This document shows positions 54,063 through 63,464 of a stretch of DNA of 64,000 nt, in pieces. The translations under genes were made by a program, and so were the position numbers. Within the stretch, counting starts at the first letter, position 1; each line of letters starts with the position of its first letter. Origin of the DNA: Amycolatopsis australiensis (GTDB lineage Bacteria > Actinomycetota > Actinomycetes > Mycobacteriales > Pseudonocardiaceae); contig NZ_FPJG01000006.1 in assembly GCF_900119165.1 (NCBI RefSeq), positions 2,232,001-2,296,000 on the forward strand. The letters are read 5' to 3'. The notes below the pieces were generated by a model. The model had not been told where the DNA came from and ran no database searches. It saw only the letters and a list, made by a program, of their open reading frames with translations.

Positions 54063-55457
54063 GTGACTGCGCAGCGTTTACCCCGTAAGGCCTCTGGCCG
54101 TTCTTCGACCGGTGCCGTTCCTGGCCCGGAGAAAGCCTCGACCTCGCCCGAATCCCAGCGGTCCACCTTTGTTCTGGACACGTCGGTCCTTCTTTCGGAC
54201 CCCTGGGCGGTGACCCGGTTCGCCGAGCACGCCGTCGTTCTGCCGCTGGTCGTCATCAGTGAACTGGAGGCGAAGCGCCACCACCCGGAGCTGGGCTGGT
54301 TCGCCCGGGAATCCCTGCGCATGCTCGACGACCTGCGCCGCCAGTACGGCAGGCTCGACGCGCCGCTCCCGATCGGGGACCACGGCGGCACGCTGCAGGT
54401 GGAGCTGAACCACTCGGACCCGACGGTCCTCCCGGTCGGGTTCCGCACGGACTCCAACGACCACCGCATCCTCGCCTGCGCGCTCAACCTGGCGGCGGAA
54501 CGCGAGCCGGTCACGCTGGTGACGAAGGACATCCCGCTGCGGGTCAAGGCCGGGGCCGTCGGCCTCGAGGCGGACGAGTACCGCGCGCAGGAAGTGACGC
54601 CGTCCGGCTGGACGGGCATGGCCGACGTCGACGTCCAGCAGGAGGTGCTGGACGCGCTGTTCGGCGGCAGCACCGTCGACCCGGTCGAATGGGGCATGGA
54701 CGAGCTCGCCGAACTGCCCTGCCACACCGGGCTGCGGCTGCTCGCGGGCACCTCCAGCGCGCTGGGGCGGATCACGGCGGACAAGCGCATCCGGCTGGTC
54801 CGGGGCGACCGCGAGGCGTTCGGGCTGCACGGCCGCAGCGCGGAGCAGCGCGTCGCGCTCGACCTGCTGCTCGACTCCGACGTCGGCATCGTGTCGCTGG
54901 GCGGCCGGGCCGGCACCGGCAAGTCGGCGCTCGCACTGTGCGCCGGGCTGGAAGCGGTGATGGAACGCCGTCAGCACCGCAAGGTCGTGGTGTTCCGCCC
55001 GGTCTACGCGGTCGGCGGCCAGGACCTCGGCTACCTGCCCGGGTCCGAGAGCGAGAAGATGCAGCCGTGGGCGCAGGCGGTGTTCGACACGCTCGGCGCG
55101 CTGGTCAGCCAGGACGTCCTCGACGAGGTCTTCGACCGCGGCATGCTCGAAGTGCTCCCGCTGACCCACATCCGCGGCCGCTCGCTGCACGACACGTTCG
55201 TGATCGTCGACGAGGCCCAGTCGCTGGAGCGCAACGTGCTGCTCACGGTGCTCTCGCGGCTCGGCACGGCGTCACGGGTGGTGCTCACGCACGACGTCGC
55301 CCAGCGCGACAACCTGCGCGTCGGACGGCACGACGGCGTCTCCGCGGTGATCGAGAAGCTGAAGGGTCACCCGCTGTTCGCGCACGTCACGCTGACGCGC
55401 TCGGAGCGTTCGCCGATCGCCGCCCTGGTCACCGAGATGCTGGAGGACCACGGCTGA
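54063..55457 (+). CDS. phoH2: PhoH2: PIN ribonuclease fused to PhoH helicase
   Basis: This 464-residue protein joins an N-terminal PIN domain (about residues 38-175) to a PhoH ATPase. The PIN acidic residues are in [25 protein letters not shown] and [13 protein letters not shown]. The ATPase has Walker A ([18 protein letters not shown]) and Walker B ([16 protein letters not shown]). Mycobacterial PhoH2 (Rv1095) unwinds and cleaves RNA and is coupled to a small upstream gene, phoAT. Here only a ten-codon frame overlaps the start as GTGA, so a clear phoAT is not seen. A perfect hairpin terminator follows. Confidence 0.9.
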   Translation: MTAQRLPRKASGRSSTGAVPGPEKASTSPESQRSTFVLDTSVLLSDPWAVTRFAEHAVVLPLVVISELEAKRHHPELGWFARESLRMLDDLRRQYGRLDAPLPIGDHGGTLQVELNHSDPTVLPVGFRTDSNDHRILACALNLAAEREPVTLVTKDIPLRVKAGAVGLEADEYRAQEVTPSGWTGMADVDVQQEVLDALFGGSTVDPVEWGMDELAELPCHTGLRLLAGTSSALGRITADKRIRLVRGDREAFGLHGRSAEQRVALDLLLDSDVGIVSLGGRAGTGKSALALCAGLEAVMERRQHRKVVVFRPVYAVGGQDLGYLPGSESEKMQPWAQAVFDTLGALVSQDVLDEVFDRGMLEVLPLTHIRGRSLHDTFVIVDEAQSLERNVLLTVLSRLGTASRVVLTHDVAQRDNLRVGRHDGVSAVIEKLKGHPLFAHVTLTRSERSPIAALVTEMLEDHG

Positions 55458-55463
55458 CGGGCC

Positions 55464-55493
55464 CCGGGGGCGGCGCGCCCGCGCCGCCCCCGG
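55464..55493. terminator. Bidirectional hairpin
   Basis: CCGGGGGCGGCG and CGCCGCCCCCGG form a perfect 12-bp stem with a CGCCCG loop between the convergent phoH2 and guaB1 genes. Confidence 0.75.
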
Positions 55494-55497
55494 CTCG

Positions 55498-56940
<1,443 letters not shown>

Positions 56941-56981
56941 TCACCAGACTACCTGGCGAGCCCGTGGCAGGATCTCAGGGT

Positions 56982-57452
56982 ATGAGCCGCCGCGACCGGG
57001 ACGCCGAGGGACGGGCACGCAACGCACGGCCGCGCGACGGCCTTGGCAGGCCGCTCCCGTACGGCGCCGACGGCGTCGAACGCCAGCCGGAGGGCATCGA
57101 GCGGACGCCGGCGCAAACGCTTGCGGAGGCCCAGCGCCTGCTCGACGACGGCAAGCCGTTCCACGCGCACGAGGTCTTCGAGGACGCGTGGAAGACAACG
57201 GACGGCCCGGACCGCGAGCTGTGGCGCGGCCTGGCGCAGCTGGCGGTGGGGCTGACCCACGCGGCGCGCGGCAACAACGTGGGCGCGGTGTCGTTGCTGG
57301 AACGCGGCGCGGCGAACATCGAGCCGTTCCGCGGCGAGCCGCCACACGGCATCGACGTCGCCGGGCTGCAACAGTGGGCGCGAAGCCTGGCCGCTGAGGC
57401 GCAGCTGCGGGTCCGGATCTCGCCGTCCCCGCCGCGGCTGACGGCCGGCTAG
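56982..57452 (+). CDS. DUF309 protein
   Basis: This 156-residue protein has an arginine-rich start and then the DUF309 helical domain with its hallmark FHAHEVFEDAWKTTDGPDRE and WRGLAQLAVGLTHAARGN. The function is unknown. ATG at 56982 was chosen over a GTG 18 bp upstream, since purine-rich CAGGATCTCAGGG lies between them. It is divergent from guaB1, with 44 bp between. Its TAG overlaps the TAG of the convergent metallo-beta-lactamase gene in a shared CTAG. Confidence 0.82.
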   Translation: MSRRDRDAEGRARNARPRDGLGRPLPYGADGVERQPEGIERTPAQTLAEAQRLLDDGKPFHAHEVFEDAWKTTDGPDRELWRGLAQLAVGLTHAARGNNVGAVSLLERGAANIEPFRGEPPHGIDVAGLQQWARSLAAEAQLRVRISPSPPRLTAG

Positions 57453-58072
57453 GGCTGGTCCCAGCCGCTCGAAGCCGCCTTCTCCGCGCCGATCGTCGTG
57501 CCCTCGCCGTGGCCGGTGTGGACCTTCGTCGCTTCCGGCAGGACGAACAGCTTCTCGCGGATGGACCGGACGATCGTCGGGTAGTCCGAGTAGGACCGGC
57601 CGGTGGCGCCGGGGCCACCGTGGAACAGCGTGTCGCCGGTGAACAGCACGCCCAGCTCCGCCGCGTACAGGCAGACCGCGCCCGGGGCGTGGCCCGGCGT
57701 GTGGATCACGCGGAAACCCGTGCCCGCCACCGTGATCGTCTGGCCGTCCTTCAGCTCGCCGTCCGGCGCGCGGTCCGGGTGGGTCTGGTCCCACAGCACG
57801 CGGTCGTCCGGGTGCAGCAGGATCGGCGCGCCCGTGGCTTCGGCCAGCTCCGGGGCGGCGTTGACGTGGTCGTTGTGCGCGTGCGTGCAGACGATCGCGG
57901 CCAGCTTCCGCTCGCCGACGACGTTCTCGATCGCCTTCGCGTCGTGGGCCGCGTCGATCACGATCACCGCCGTGTCGTCGCCCACGATCCACACGTTGTT
58001 GTCGACGTCCCAGCTGCCGCCGTCGAGCCGGAAGACGCCGGAGGTCACCAGGTTCTGCACGATCGCCGTCAT
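57449..58072 (-). CDS. Metallo-beta-lactamase-fold hydrolase
   Basis: This 207-residue protein has the complete two-zinc motif THAHNDHVNAAPELA plus HTPGHAPGAVCLY, LFTGDTLFHGGPG and VHTGHGEGTTIG. It is of the glyoxalase II-like kind, which hydrolyses thioesters; in this mycothiol organism a mycothiol thioester is a possible substrate. The start at 58072 was chosen because homology starts with TAIVQNLVTSGVF; TAGGGT lies 7 nt upstream, so it may be leaderless. It is divergent from the OYE-like gene, with a perfect 15-bp palindrome between them. Confidence 0.85.
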   Translation of the reverse strand: MTAIVQNLVTSGVFRLDGGSWDVDNNVWIVGDDTAVIVIDAAHDAKAIENVVGERKLAAIVCTHAHNDHVNAAPELAEATGAPILLHPDDRVLWDQTHPDRAPDGELKDGQTITVAGTGFRVIHTPGHAPGAVCLYAAELGVLFTGDTLFHGGPGATGRSYSDYPTIVRSIREKLFVLPEATKVHTGHGEGTTIGAEKAASSGWDQP

Positions 58073-58108
58073 GGGGCCGACCCTAACGGTCATGCGACCG
58101 GTAGATGA

Positions 58109-58123
58109 CATACCGACGGTATG
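58109..58123. promoter_or_regulatory. Palindrome between divergent MBL and OYE-like genes
   Basis: CATACCGACGGTATG has perfect 7-bp arms around a single base. It lies 36 bp upstream of the MBL start and 46 bp upstream of the OYE-like start, in position to control both. Confidence 0.6.
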
Positions 58124-58138
58124 CTACTTTCGAGTCAC

Positions 58139-58153
58139 CTTACTTCGAGTAAG
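58139..58153. promoter_or_regulatory. TTACT/AGTAA palindrome before the OYE-like gene
   Basis: CTTACTTCGAGTAAG has perfect 6-bp arms around TCG. It lies 16 bp before the ATG and just upstream of the AAGGGG ribosome binding site. It resembles the sites at 12747 and 47528. Confidence 0.5.
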
Positions 58154-58169
58154 TTCGAAAGGGGACGCG

Positions 58170-59384
58170 ATGACCCGGGACCTCCTGGCCGAGCCGCTCA
58201 AGCTGCGCTGCGGCGCCGTGCTGCCGAACCGCCTGGTCAAGTCGGCCCTGAGCGAGCAGCTGGGCGATCGCCGCAACGGGCCGACGCGGGAGCTGCACGA
58301 GCTGTACCGGACCTGGGCCCACGGCGGGGCCGGCGCGCTGATCACCGGAAACGTCATGGTCGACCCGGCAGCGCTCGGCGAGCCGCGCAACGTCGTGGCG
58401 ACCGCGGACCCGGCCGGCTTCCGCGCGTGGGCGCGGGCGGCCGAGGGCACGGATACGCGGTTGTGGGTCCAGCTCAACCACCCTGGCCGGCAGAGCCCGC
58501 GATACCTCTCGCGGGAGCCGGTGGCGCCGTCCGCCGTGCCGTTCGGCAATCGCGGCATCCGCACCGCCTTCGCCGCTCCGCGCGCGTTGACCGGCGACGA
58601 GATCGAAGCGATCGTCGAGCGCTTCGCGGTGGCCGCGCGGACGTTCGTCGACGCCGGCTTCCACGGCGTCCAGATCCACGGCGCCCACGGCTACCTCGTG
58701 TCGCAGTTCCTCTCGCCGCTGACCAATCTGCGCACCGACGAGTGGGGCGGCGACGCCGTCCGCCGGCGCCGGTTCCTCCTGGAGATCGTGCGCCGGGTGC
58801 GGGCGGCGGTCGGCGACGACGTCCCGCTGGCCGTGAAGCTCAACAGCGCGGACTTCCAGCGTGGCGGCTTCACCGAGGACGAGTCCCTCGAGGTCGTGCG
58901 CGAACTCGGCGAAGCCGGGCTGGACCTGCTGGAAGTTTCGGGCGGCACGTATGAGAAAGCCGTGATGATGGGTTCGAGCCGAGCCAGCACGCAGGCGCGC
59001 GAAGCGTACTTCCTGGGCTACGCGGCGAAGGCCCGCGAAGTGTCCGACGTCGCCCTGATGGTCACCGGCGGCTTCGCGACGCCGGAGGGCATGACGGAGG
59101 CGTTGCGCTCAGGCGCGCTGGACGTCATCGGGCTCGGACGGCCACTGGTCGTCGACCCGCGGCTGCCGGCACGGCTGCTCGACGGCGAAGACGTCCGCGC
59201 CGAGCGGCTCTGCCCGAAGACCGGCATCCGGCTGGCCGACAGCCTGCTGGAGATCCAGTGGCACACCCGCCAGATGCACCGGATCGCCGCCGGCAAGCCG
59301 GCCGACCGGCGCGGCGCGCTGCCGACACTGGTGCGCGCCGGGCTGACCGACGGGCTCAACGCGTTCCGCCGCGTCCGCGGCTAG
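58170..59384 (+). CDS. NADH:flavin oxidoreductase (Old Yellow Enzyme-like)
   Basis: This 404-residue FMN enzyme has the OYE barrel: LPNRLVKSALSEQLGDR, LWVQLNHPGRQSPR (substrate histidine region), GFHGVQIHGAHGYLVSQFLS with PLTNLRTDEWGGDA, and VIGLGRPLVVDP at the phosphate site. Such enzymes reduce activated C=C bonds with NAD(P)H. The substrate is unknown; enoate or unsaturated lipid compounds are typical. The ATG has AAGGGG 5-6 nt upstream. Two palindromes lie in its promoter. Its TAG stop shares CTAG with the convergent Pr6Pr gene. Confidence 0.88.
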   Translation: MTRDLLAEPLKLRCGAVLPNRLVKSALSEQLGDRRNGPTRELHELYRTWAHGGAGALITGNVMVDPAALGEPRNVVATADPAGFRAWARAAEGTDTRLWVQLNHPGRQSPRYLSREPVAPSAVPFGNRGIRTAFAAPRALTGDEIEAIVERFAVAARTFVDAGFHGVQIHGAHGYLVSQFLSPLTNLRTDEWGGDAVRRRRFLLEIVRRVRAAVGDDVPLAVKLNSADFQRGGFTEDESLEVVRELGEAGLDLLEVSGGTYEKAVMMGSSRASTQAREAYFLGYAAKAREVSDVALMVTGGFATPEGMTEALRSGALDVIGLGRPLVVDPRLPARLLDGEDVRAERLCPKTGIRLADSLLEIQWHTRQMHRIAAGKPADRRGALPTLVRAGLTDGLNAFRRVRG

Positions 59385-60004
59385 CCCGGCTGGGCGGTTC
59401 CGGGCCGGGTGAGCCGGCGGTCGTACAGCAGCGCGCCCGCGGCGAGCGCGATGAAGAACAGCCCGATGAACACGCAGTTCAGCGTCACCCGGCCGTAGCC
59501 GAGCGCGCCCGCGTCGACGAACGGGTACGGGTAGAAGCCGGTCAGCGCGCCACGCGGCAGCGTGAACGCCAGCCAGGCCAGCGGGTAGACCAGCGACCAC
59601 CGGACCGCCGGCCACGTCAGCGCGCCGCGCGGGCCGACGAGCAGCCAGCCGAGCACGAACAGGATCGGCGTCACCTTGTGCAGCACCGTGTCGGCGAACA
59701 GCGACAGGCCGTGCAGCTCGTAGAGGCCGGCGAGGGCGACCTGGTAGACGATGCCGGTCACGGTGATCCCCACCAGCGCGTCGAGCCAGAGGACGGTGAA
59801 CAGCCGCCCGCGGGCCACGCCCAGCGCGACGAGCGCGGCGGTGAGCGCGACCAGCAGGTTCGAGTCGATGGTGAAGAAGCTGAGCAGGTTCGCCACCCGG
59901 GCGCCGGGCGTGTTCACGGTGGCGACGACCTGGGCGACCAGACCGGTCAGCGCGACCAGGGTGGTGACCGCGAACCAGGCGCGGGTGGGCATCTCGCTGC
60001 GCAT
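59381..60004 (-). CDS. Pr6Pr-family membrane protein
   Basis: This 207-residue protein has six membrane helices (AWFAVTTLVALTGLVAQVVA; LLSFFTIDSNLLVALTAALV; VLWLDALVGITVTGIVYQVA; HKVTPILFVLGWLLVGP; SLVYPLAWLAFTLPRG; VTLNCVFIGLFFIALAAGAL). The conserved FTIDSNLL and FYPYPFVDAGALGY place it in the Pr6Pr family of unknown function. The start could be 60004 or an ATG 12 bp downstream; neither has a clear ribosome binding site. Confidence 0.75.
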   Translation of the reverse strand: MRSEMPTRAWFAVTTLVALTGLVAQVVATVNTPGARVANLLSFFTIDSNLLVALTAALVALGVARGRLFTVLWLDALVGITVTGIVYQVALAGLYELHGLSLFADTVLHKVTPILFVLGWLLVGPRGALTWPAVRWSLVYPLAWLAFTLPRGALTGFYPYPFVDAGALGYGRVTLNCVFIGLFFIALAAGALLYDRRLTRPGTAQPG

Positions 60005-60101
60005 CCGCGGAGAATAACTCCACTGTGGACGATGTCGGGGGCCGGGGACCACTCGATCGGGTAGCGCCGGTCGGCCGCCGCGGGTCTTATCCTCGGCGGG
60101 G

Positions 60102-60923
60102 ATGGACGTCGAACGCACGCCGGGGCGCCGCGGCCGCGTCGCGCTCGGCCCGGCGGAGGAAACCGGCCCGGTCGCCGCCTTCGCGCGGCGCCTGTGGGAG
60201 CTCAAGCGCGCGGCCGGTGACCCGTCCTACGACCGGATGCGCGACCAGCTGGGCGCGCTGGCGTCGAAGTCCGCGCTGTCGGCGGCCGCACGCGGGCGGC
60301 ACCTGCCGAGCTGGGAGACGACTTGGGAGTTCGTGCGCGTCCTCGCGGTCGGCGTGCTGGGCCAGGACGAGACGGCGGCGCGGCTGGAGTGGCGTGGCCG
60401 CTGGGAACAGGCGCGCGAGCCGTCCGCGCCGGAAGCCCTGGCACCGGAACCCGCGCCGCCGCGGCGGCGCTGGGCGGCGTACGGGCTGGCGGGCGCCGTC
60501 GCGATCGTGCTCGTCGTCGCCGTGCTGCTCGTCTTCGGCGGCGCGTTCTCGGTGGAGGAGCCCGCCGCGGCCGGCGACGTGTCGGAGTTCGTCGCCGACG
60601 TGACGGTCCCGGACGGCACCGCGGTCCCGGCGGGCAGCCGGTTCGTCAAGACGTGGGAGCTGCGCAACGCCGGATCCGTCGGATGGATCGGCCGCTACCT
60701 CGTCCGCTCGGGTTCGTTCGGCAGCCCCGGCGAATGCCGCACGCCCGGCCGCGTCCCGATCCCGTTCACCGCGCCCGGCGAGCACGTCCGGATCTCCGTC
60801 GACGTGCAGGCGCCGCCGGCCCCGGGGCATTGCCAGGTCTACTGGAAGATGGCCGACGCGGAGGGCCACCTGCTGCTGCCGGACGCGCGCGCGGTGTTCT
60901 TCTCGGTCCGGATCGTGCCCTGA
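60102..60923 (+). CDS. HTH protein with membrane anchor and NBR1-type Ig domain
   Basis: This 273-residue protein has an N-terminal helical HTH-like domain of the actinobacterial XRE-related type (FARRLWELKRAAGDPSYDRM; SKSALSAAARGRHLPSWETT). A membrane helix follows (YGLAGAVAIVLVVAVLLVFG), then an external NBR1/Ig-like domain (SRFVKTWELRNAGSVGWIGR, then CQVYWKMADAEGHLLLP). A cytoplasmic DNA-binding-like part joined to a surface Ig domain suggests a sensor or anchor role, by inference. TATCCT lies 8 nt before the ATG, so the mRNA may be leaderless. Confidence 0.75.
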   Translation: MDVERTPGRRGRVALGPAEETGPVAAFARRLWELKRAAGDPSYDRMRDQLGALASKSALSAAARGRHLPSWETTWEFVRVLAVGVLGQDETAARLEWRGRWEQAREPSAPEALAPEPAPPRRRWAAYGLAGAVAIVLVVAVLLVFGGAFSVEEPAAAGDVSEFVADVTVPDGTAVPAGSRFVKTWELRNAGSVGWIGRYLVRSGSFGSPGECRTPGRVPIPFTAPGEHVRISVDVQAPPAPGHCQVYWKMADAEGHLLLPDARAVFFSVRIVP

Positions 60924-61102
60924 ATTTGGCCATCCAGTGCCGCCGGTCAAATCGCTGACCTGCGCGGATGATCTTGGTTTGGCTTTCGCGCCGGGATGGC
61001 CGCCGAATGCCTTCCGCGGTACCGGCGGCGATCCCTAACGTCGTCGGTGCCCGGAACTCCCGGGCGAATCCATTTCATCTTTCTTGGCAGGGAAGGGAAT
61101 CC

Positions 61103-61450
61103 ATGCGTCCGAAACTGAAGGTCGCGGCCGTCGTCGGGACCGCGCTCGCCGCGGGCCTGCTGCCGGCCGGCACGGCTTCGGCGGCGGCCCCGGCGGCCGG
61201 CACCGTCGCGAGTGATCCGATCATCACGTGCGAGTCCGGGTACCACGGCTGGATGCGCCGCGCCGGCAAGGACGCCATCTGCCTGTGGCCGGGCGAGCGC
61301 ACCTGGGACATCCGCGTCTTCGAGTGCGCGGGCGACCTGACGCTGTACTTCGAGAACGGCAAGCAGGCCTACTGCGGCGGCTCGATGAAGTTCGGCATCG
61401 ACATCGCCGAAACGTCCCATGTGGTCAAGACGAAGGTGGGGAACCGCTGA
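61103..61450 (+). CDS. Small secreted protein, unknown function
   Basis: This 115-residue protein has a clear signal peptide (MRPKLKVAAVVGTALAAGLL then PAGTASAAAP). The mature part of about 85 residues has four cysteines (IITCESGYHGW, DAICLWPGER, RVFECAGDLT, QAYCGGSMKF) and a beta-strand pattern with aromatic residues. I do not recognise the family. GGGAAGGGAA precedes the ATG. Its TGA overlaps the next ATG by one base (TGATG), so the two small secreted proteins are translated together. Confidence 0.72.
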   Translation: MRPKLKVAAVVGTALAAGLLPAGTASAAAPAAGTVASDPIITCESGYHGWMRRAGKDAICLWPGERTWDIRVFECAGDLTLYFENGKQAYCGGSMKFGIDIAETSHVVKTKVGNR

Positions 61451-61824
61451 TGCGCAAACTGATCGCGATCGCTCCGGTGGTAATCGCCGCGACGCTGCTG
61501 ACCGCGCCGTCGGCCTCCGCCGCGACGAAAGTGTGCGAAGGCGGCCCGCTGATGGGCGGGGCGACGAAGGTCGTCGAGGTGAGCGCCGGGCAGAAGATCG
61601 ACATCACCGTGCACAACCACGACTACCGCGCCATGCTCGTCCAGATCGTCGAGGACGTCTTCGACAAGGGCCTGTGGAGCGGCGCGATCGCCCCGGGCAA
61701 GGAGCACACGGTGTCCCACGGCGTGCTCGGCGACCCGCCGGTGTACCACAAGATCCGGTTCGAGGTGACGTCCAACCTGTCGAACAATTACACGTACGCG
61801 ATCAAGTCCGACCGCTGCTACTGA
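61450..61824 (+). CDS. Small secreted protein, translationally coupled
   Basis: This 124-residue protein has a signal peptide (MRKLIAIAPVVIAATLLTAP then SASAATK). The mature domain is about 98 residues with one Cys near each end (TKVCEGGPL and SDRCY), probably joined. It is beta-rich (TKVVEVSAGQKIDITVHNHD; YHKIRFEVTSNLSNNYTYAI). The family is not recognised. Coupling to the preceding secreted protein by TGATG implies they are needed in similar amounts, possibly as a pair. Confidence 0.72.
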   Translation: MRKLIAIAPVVIAATLLTAPSASAATKVCEGGPLMGGATKVVEVSAGQKIDITVHNHDYRAMLVQIVEDVFDKGLWSGAIAPGKEHTVSHGVLGDPPVYHKIRFEVTSNLSNNYTYAIKSDRCY

Positions 61825-61891
61825 CGCCGGGCGCGTCCCGGTGCCGTCCGCACCGGGGCGCGGCCGTTCTCCCGATGGCCGAGTTTCGAGG

Positions 61892-63424
61892 TCAGCTCCC
61901 TTCCGAGCGGTCGCCGTGCAGCAGGCCGCGGACGGTGTCGATCGTGTCCGCCTCCGCCGGGTCCTTGTCCGGGCGGTAGCGGACCACCCGGGCGAACCGC
62001 AGCGCGACACCGCCCGGGTAGCGGGTGCTGACCTGGGCGCTGTCCAGCTCGATCTCCACCACCACCTCCGGGCGCACGTACACCGTCCAGTCGTCGCGGC
62101 GGGTCTCGATCTCCTGGAACGTCCTCGTCTGCCAGGCCAGCAGTTCGTCGGTCATGCCCTTGAAGGTCTTGCCCACCATGATCGGCGGGCCGCCGTCCGG
62201 GTCGCGGGCGCCCAGGTGGAGGTTGGACAGCGTGCCGGTGCGCCGGCCGTGTCCCCACTCCGCCGCGAGCACCACGAGGTCGATCGTGTGCACCGGCTTG
62301 ACCTTCAGCCACGCCCGCCCGCGCCGCCCGGCCGCGTACGGCGACGCCAGGTCCTTGACCATCACCCCTTCGTGGCCCGCGTCCATGGCCGCTTCCAGCA
62401 CCGCCTCCGCCCGCGCGGTGCCGATCTCGCCCGGGATCACGTGCGCCCCGGCGACCTTGCGCAGCGCCGCGTTGCGCTCGGACAGCGGCGCGTCCAGCAG
62501 GTCGACGCCGTCGAGGTGCAGGCAGTCGAAGAAGTACGGCCGCAGCAGCAGCGCCTTCACCTGCTCCTCGCGCGTGCTGCCGAACCGGCTCATCGTGTCC
62601 TGGAACGGCCGCGGCCGCCCGGCGTCGGTCAACGCCAGCGTTTCGCCGTCCAGCACCACCGACTCGCACGGCAGTGCCCGCACCAGCTCGACCAGCTCCT
62701 GCACGCTGCCGGTGATCTCGCGCAGCGTGCGCGTCCACACCCGGACCTCGTCGCCCCGGCGGTGCACCTGGATCCGCGCACCGTCCATCTTGTACTCGAC
62801 GATCGCCTCGGCGTGCTCGGCCACCGCCTCGTCGAGCGACTCCGCCGGCGACGCCAGCATCGGCCGGATCGGCGTGCCCAGCGTGAGCCGGAACTCCGCC
62901 AGCGCGGCCTGCCCGCCGGTCAGCGCCGCGACGCCGGTGACGCCCAGCTTCCCGGACAGCATGAAGGCCCGCCGCACGTCCTCGGCCGGCACCTCGGCCG
63001 CGGCCGCGATGGCGTCGACCATCACGCCTTCCAGCGCGCCCTGCCGCAGCTCGCCGGTGACCAGCCGGAACAGGAACTGCTGCTCCTCCTTCGTCAACCG
63101 GGCGAACAACGCGCGCAGGATCTCCTGACGGCGGCCCGAAGAGCCCGTGCCCGCCGCGACACCCGCCGCCGAGGTCAGCGCCGCGTCCACCTCGGCCACC
63201 GTCACCTGCGGTGCCGGAGCGGGCGAAGCGCCCAGCGCGGCCAGGGTGCGCCAGCCCGCGCCCAGCCTGTCCTGCGCCGTCTGTCCCGTCAGGTACGCGA
63301 TGACCGTGGGCAGCTCGGCCGTCTCCGCCGCGCGCAGCACCGCGGCCAGGAGGGCGATCTTCGCCTTCCTGGACCGGGTCGCCGCCAGCTCGGCGGACGC
63401 GTGGACCAACTCGCTCAGCAACAC
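61892..63424 (-). CDS. ligB: ATP-dependent DNA ligase LigB
   Basis: This 510-residue ligase has an N-terminal DNA-binding helical domain (to about residue 190), the nucleotidyltransferase domain with the AMP-binding lysine K212 in VEYKMDGARIQVHR, and an OB-fold domain. Further motifs are VVLDGETLAL, EGVMVKDL and RAWLKVKPVHTIDLVVLA. It is the non-essential mycobacterial LigB (Rv3062) type. No Ku or LigD gene is adjacent. It lies alone between the small secreted pair and the PstS-like gene. Confidence 0.92.
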   Translation of the reverse strand: MLLSELVHASAELAATRSRKAKIALLAAVLRAAETAELPTVIAYLTGQTAQDRLGAGWRTLAALGASPAPAPQVTVAEVDAALTSAAGVAAGTGSSGRRQEILRALFARLTKEEQQFLFRLVTGELRQGALEGVMVDAIAAAAEVPAEDVRRAFMLSGKLGVTGVAALTGGQAALAEFRLTLGTPIRPMLASPAESLDEAVAEHAEAIVEYKMDGARIQVHRRGDEVRVWTRTLREITGSVQELVELVRALPCESVVLDGETLALTDAGRPRPFQDTMSRFGSTREEQVKALLLRPYFFDCLHLDGVDLLDAPLSERNAALRKVAGAHVIPGEIGTARAEAVLEAAMDAGHEGVMVKDLASPYAAGRRGRAWLKVKPVHTIDLVVLAAEWGHGRRTGTLSNLHLGARDPDGGPPIMVGKTFKGMTDELLAWQTRTFQEIETRRDDWTVYVRPEVVVEIELDSAQVSTRYPGGVALRFARVVRYRPDKDPAEADTIDTVRGLLHGDRSEGS

Positions 63425-63464
63425 CCCGACATCATGACCCGCACCACCGACAATTTCAGTGCGG

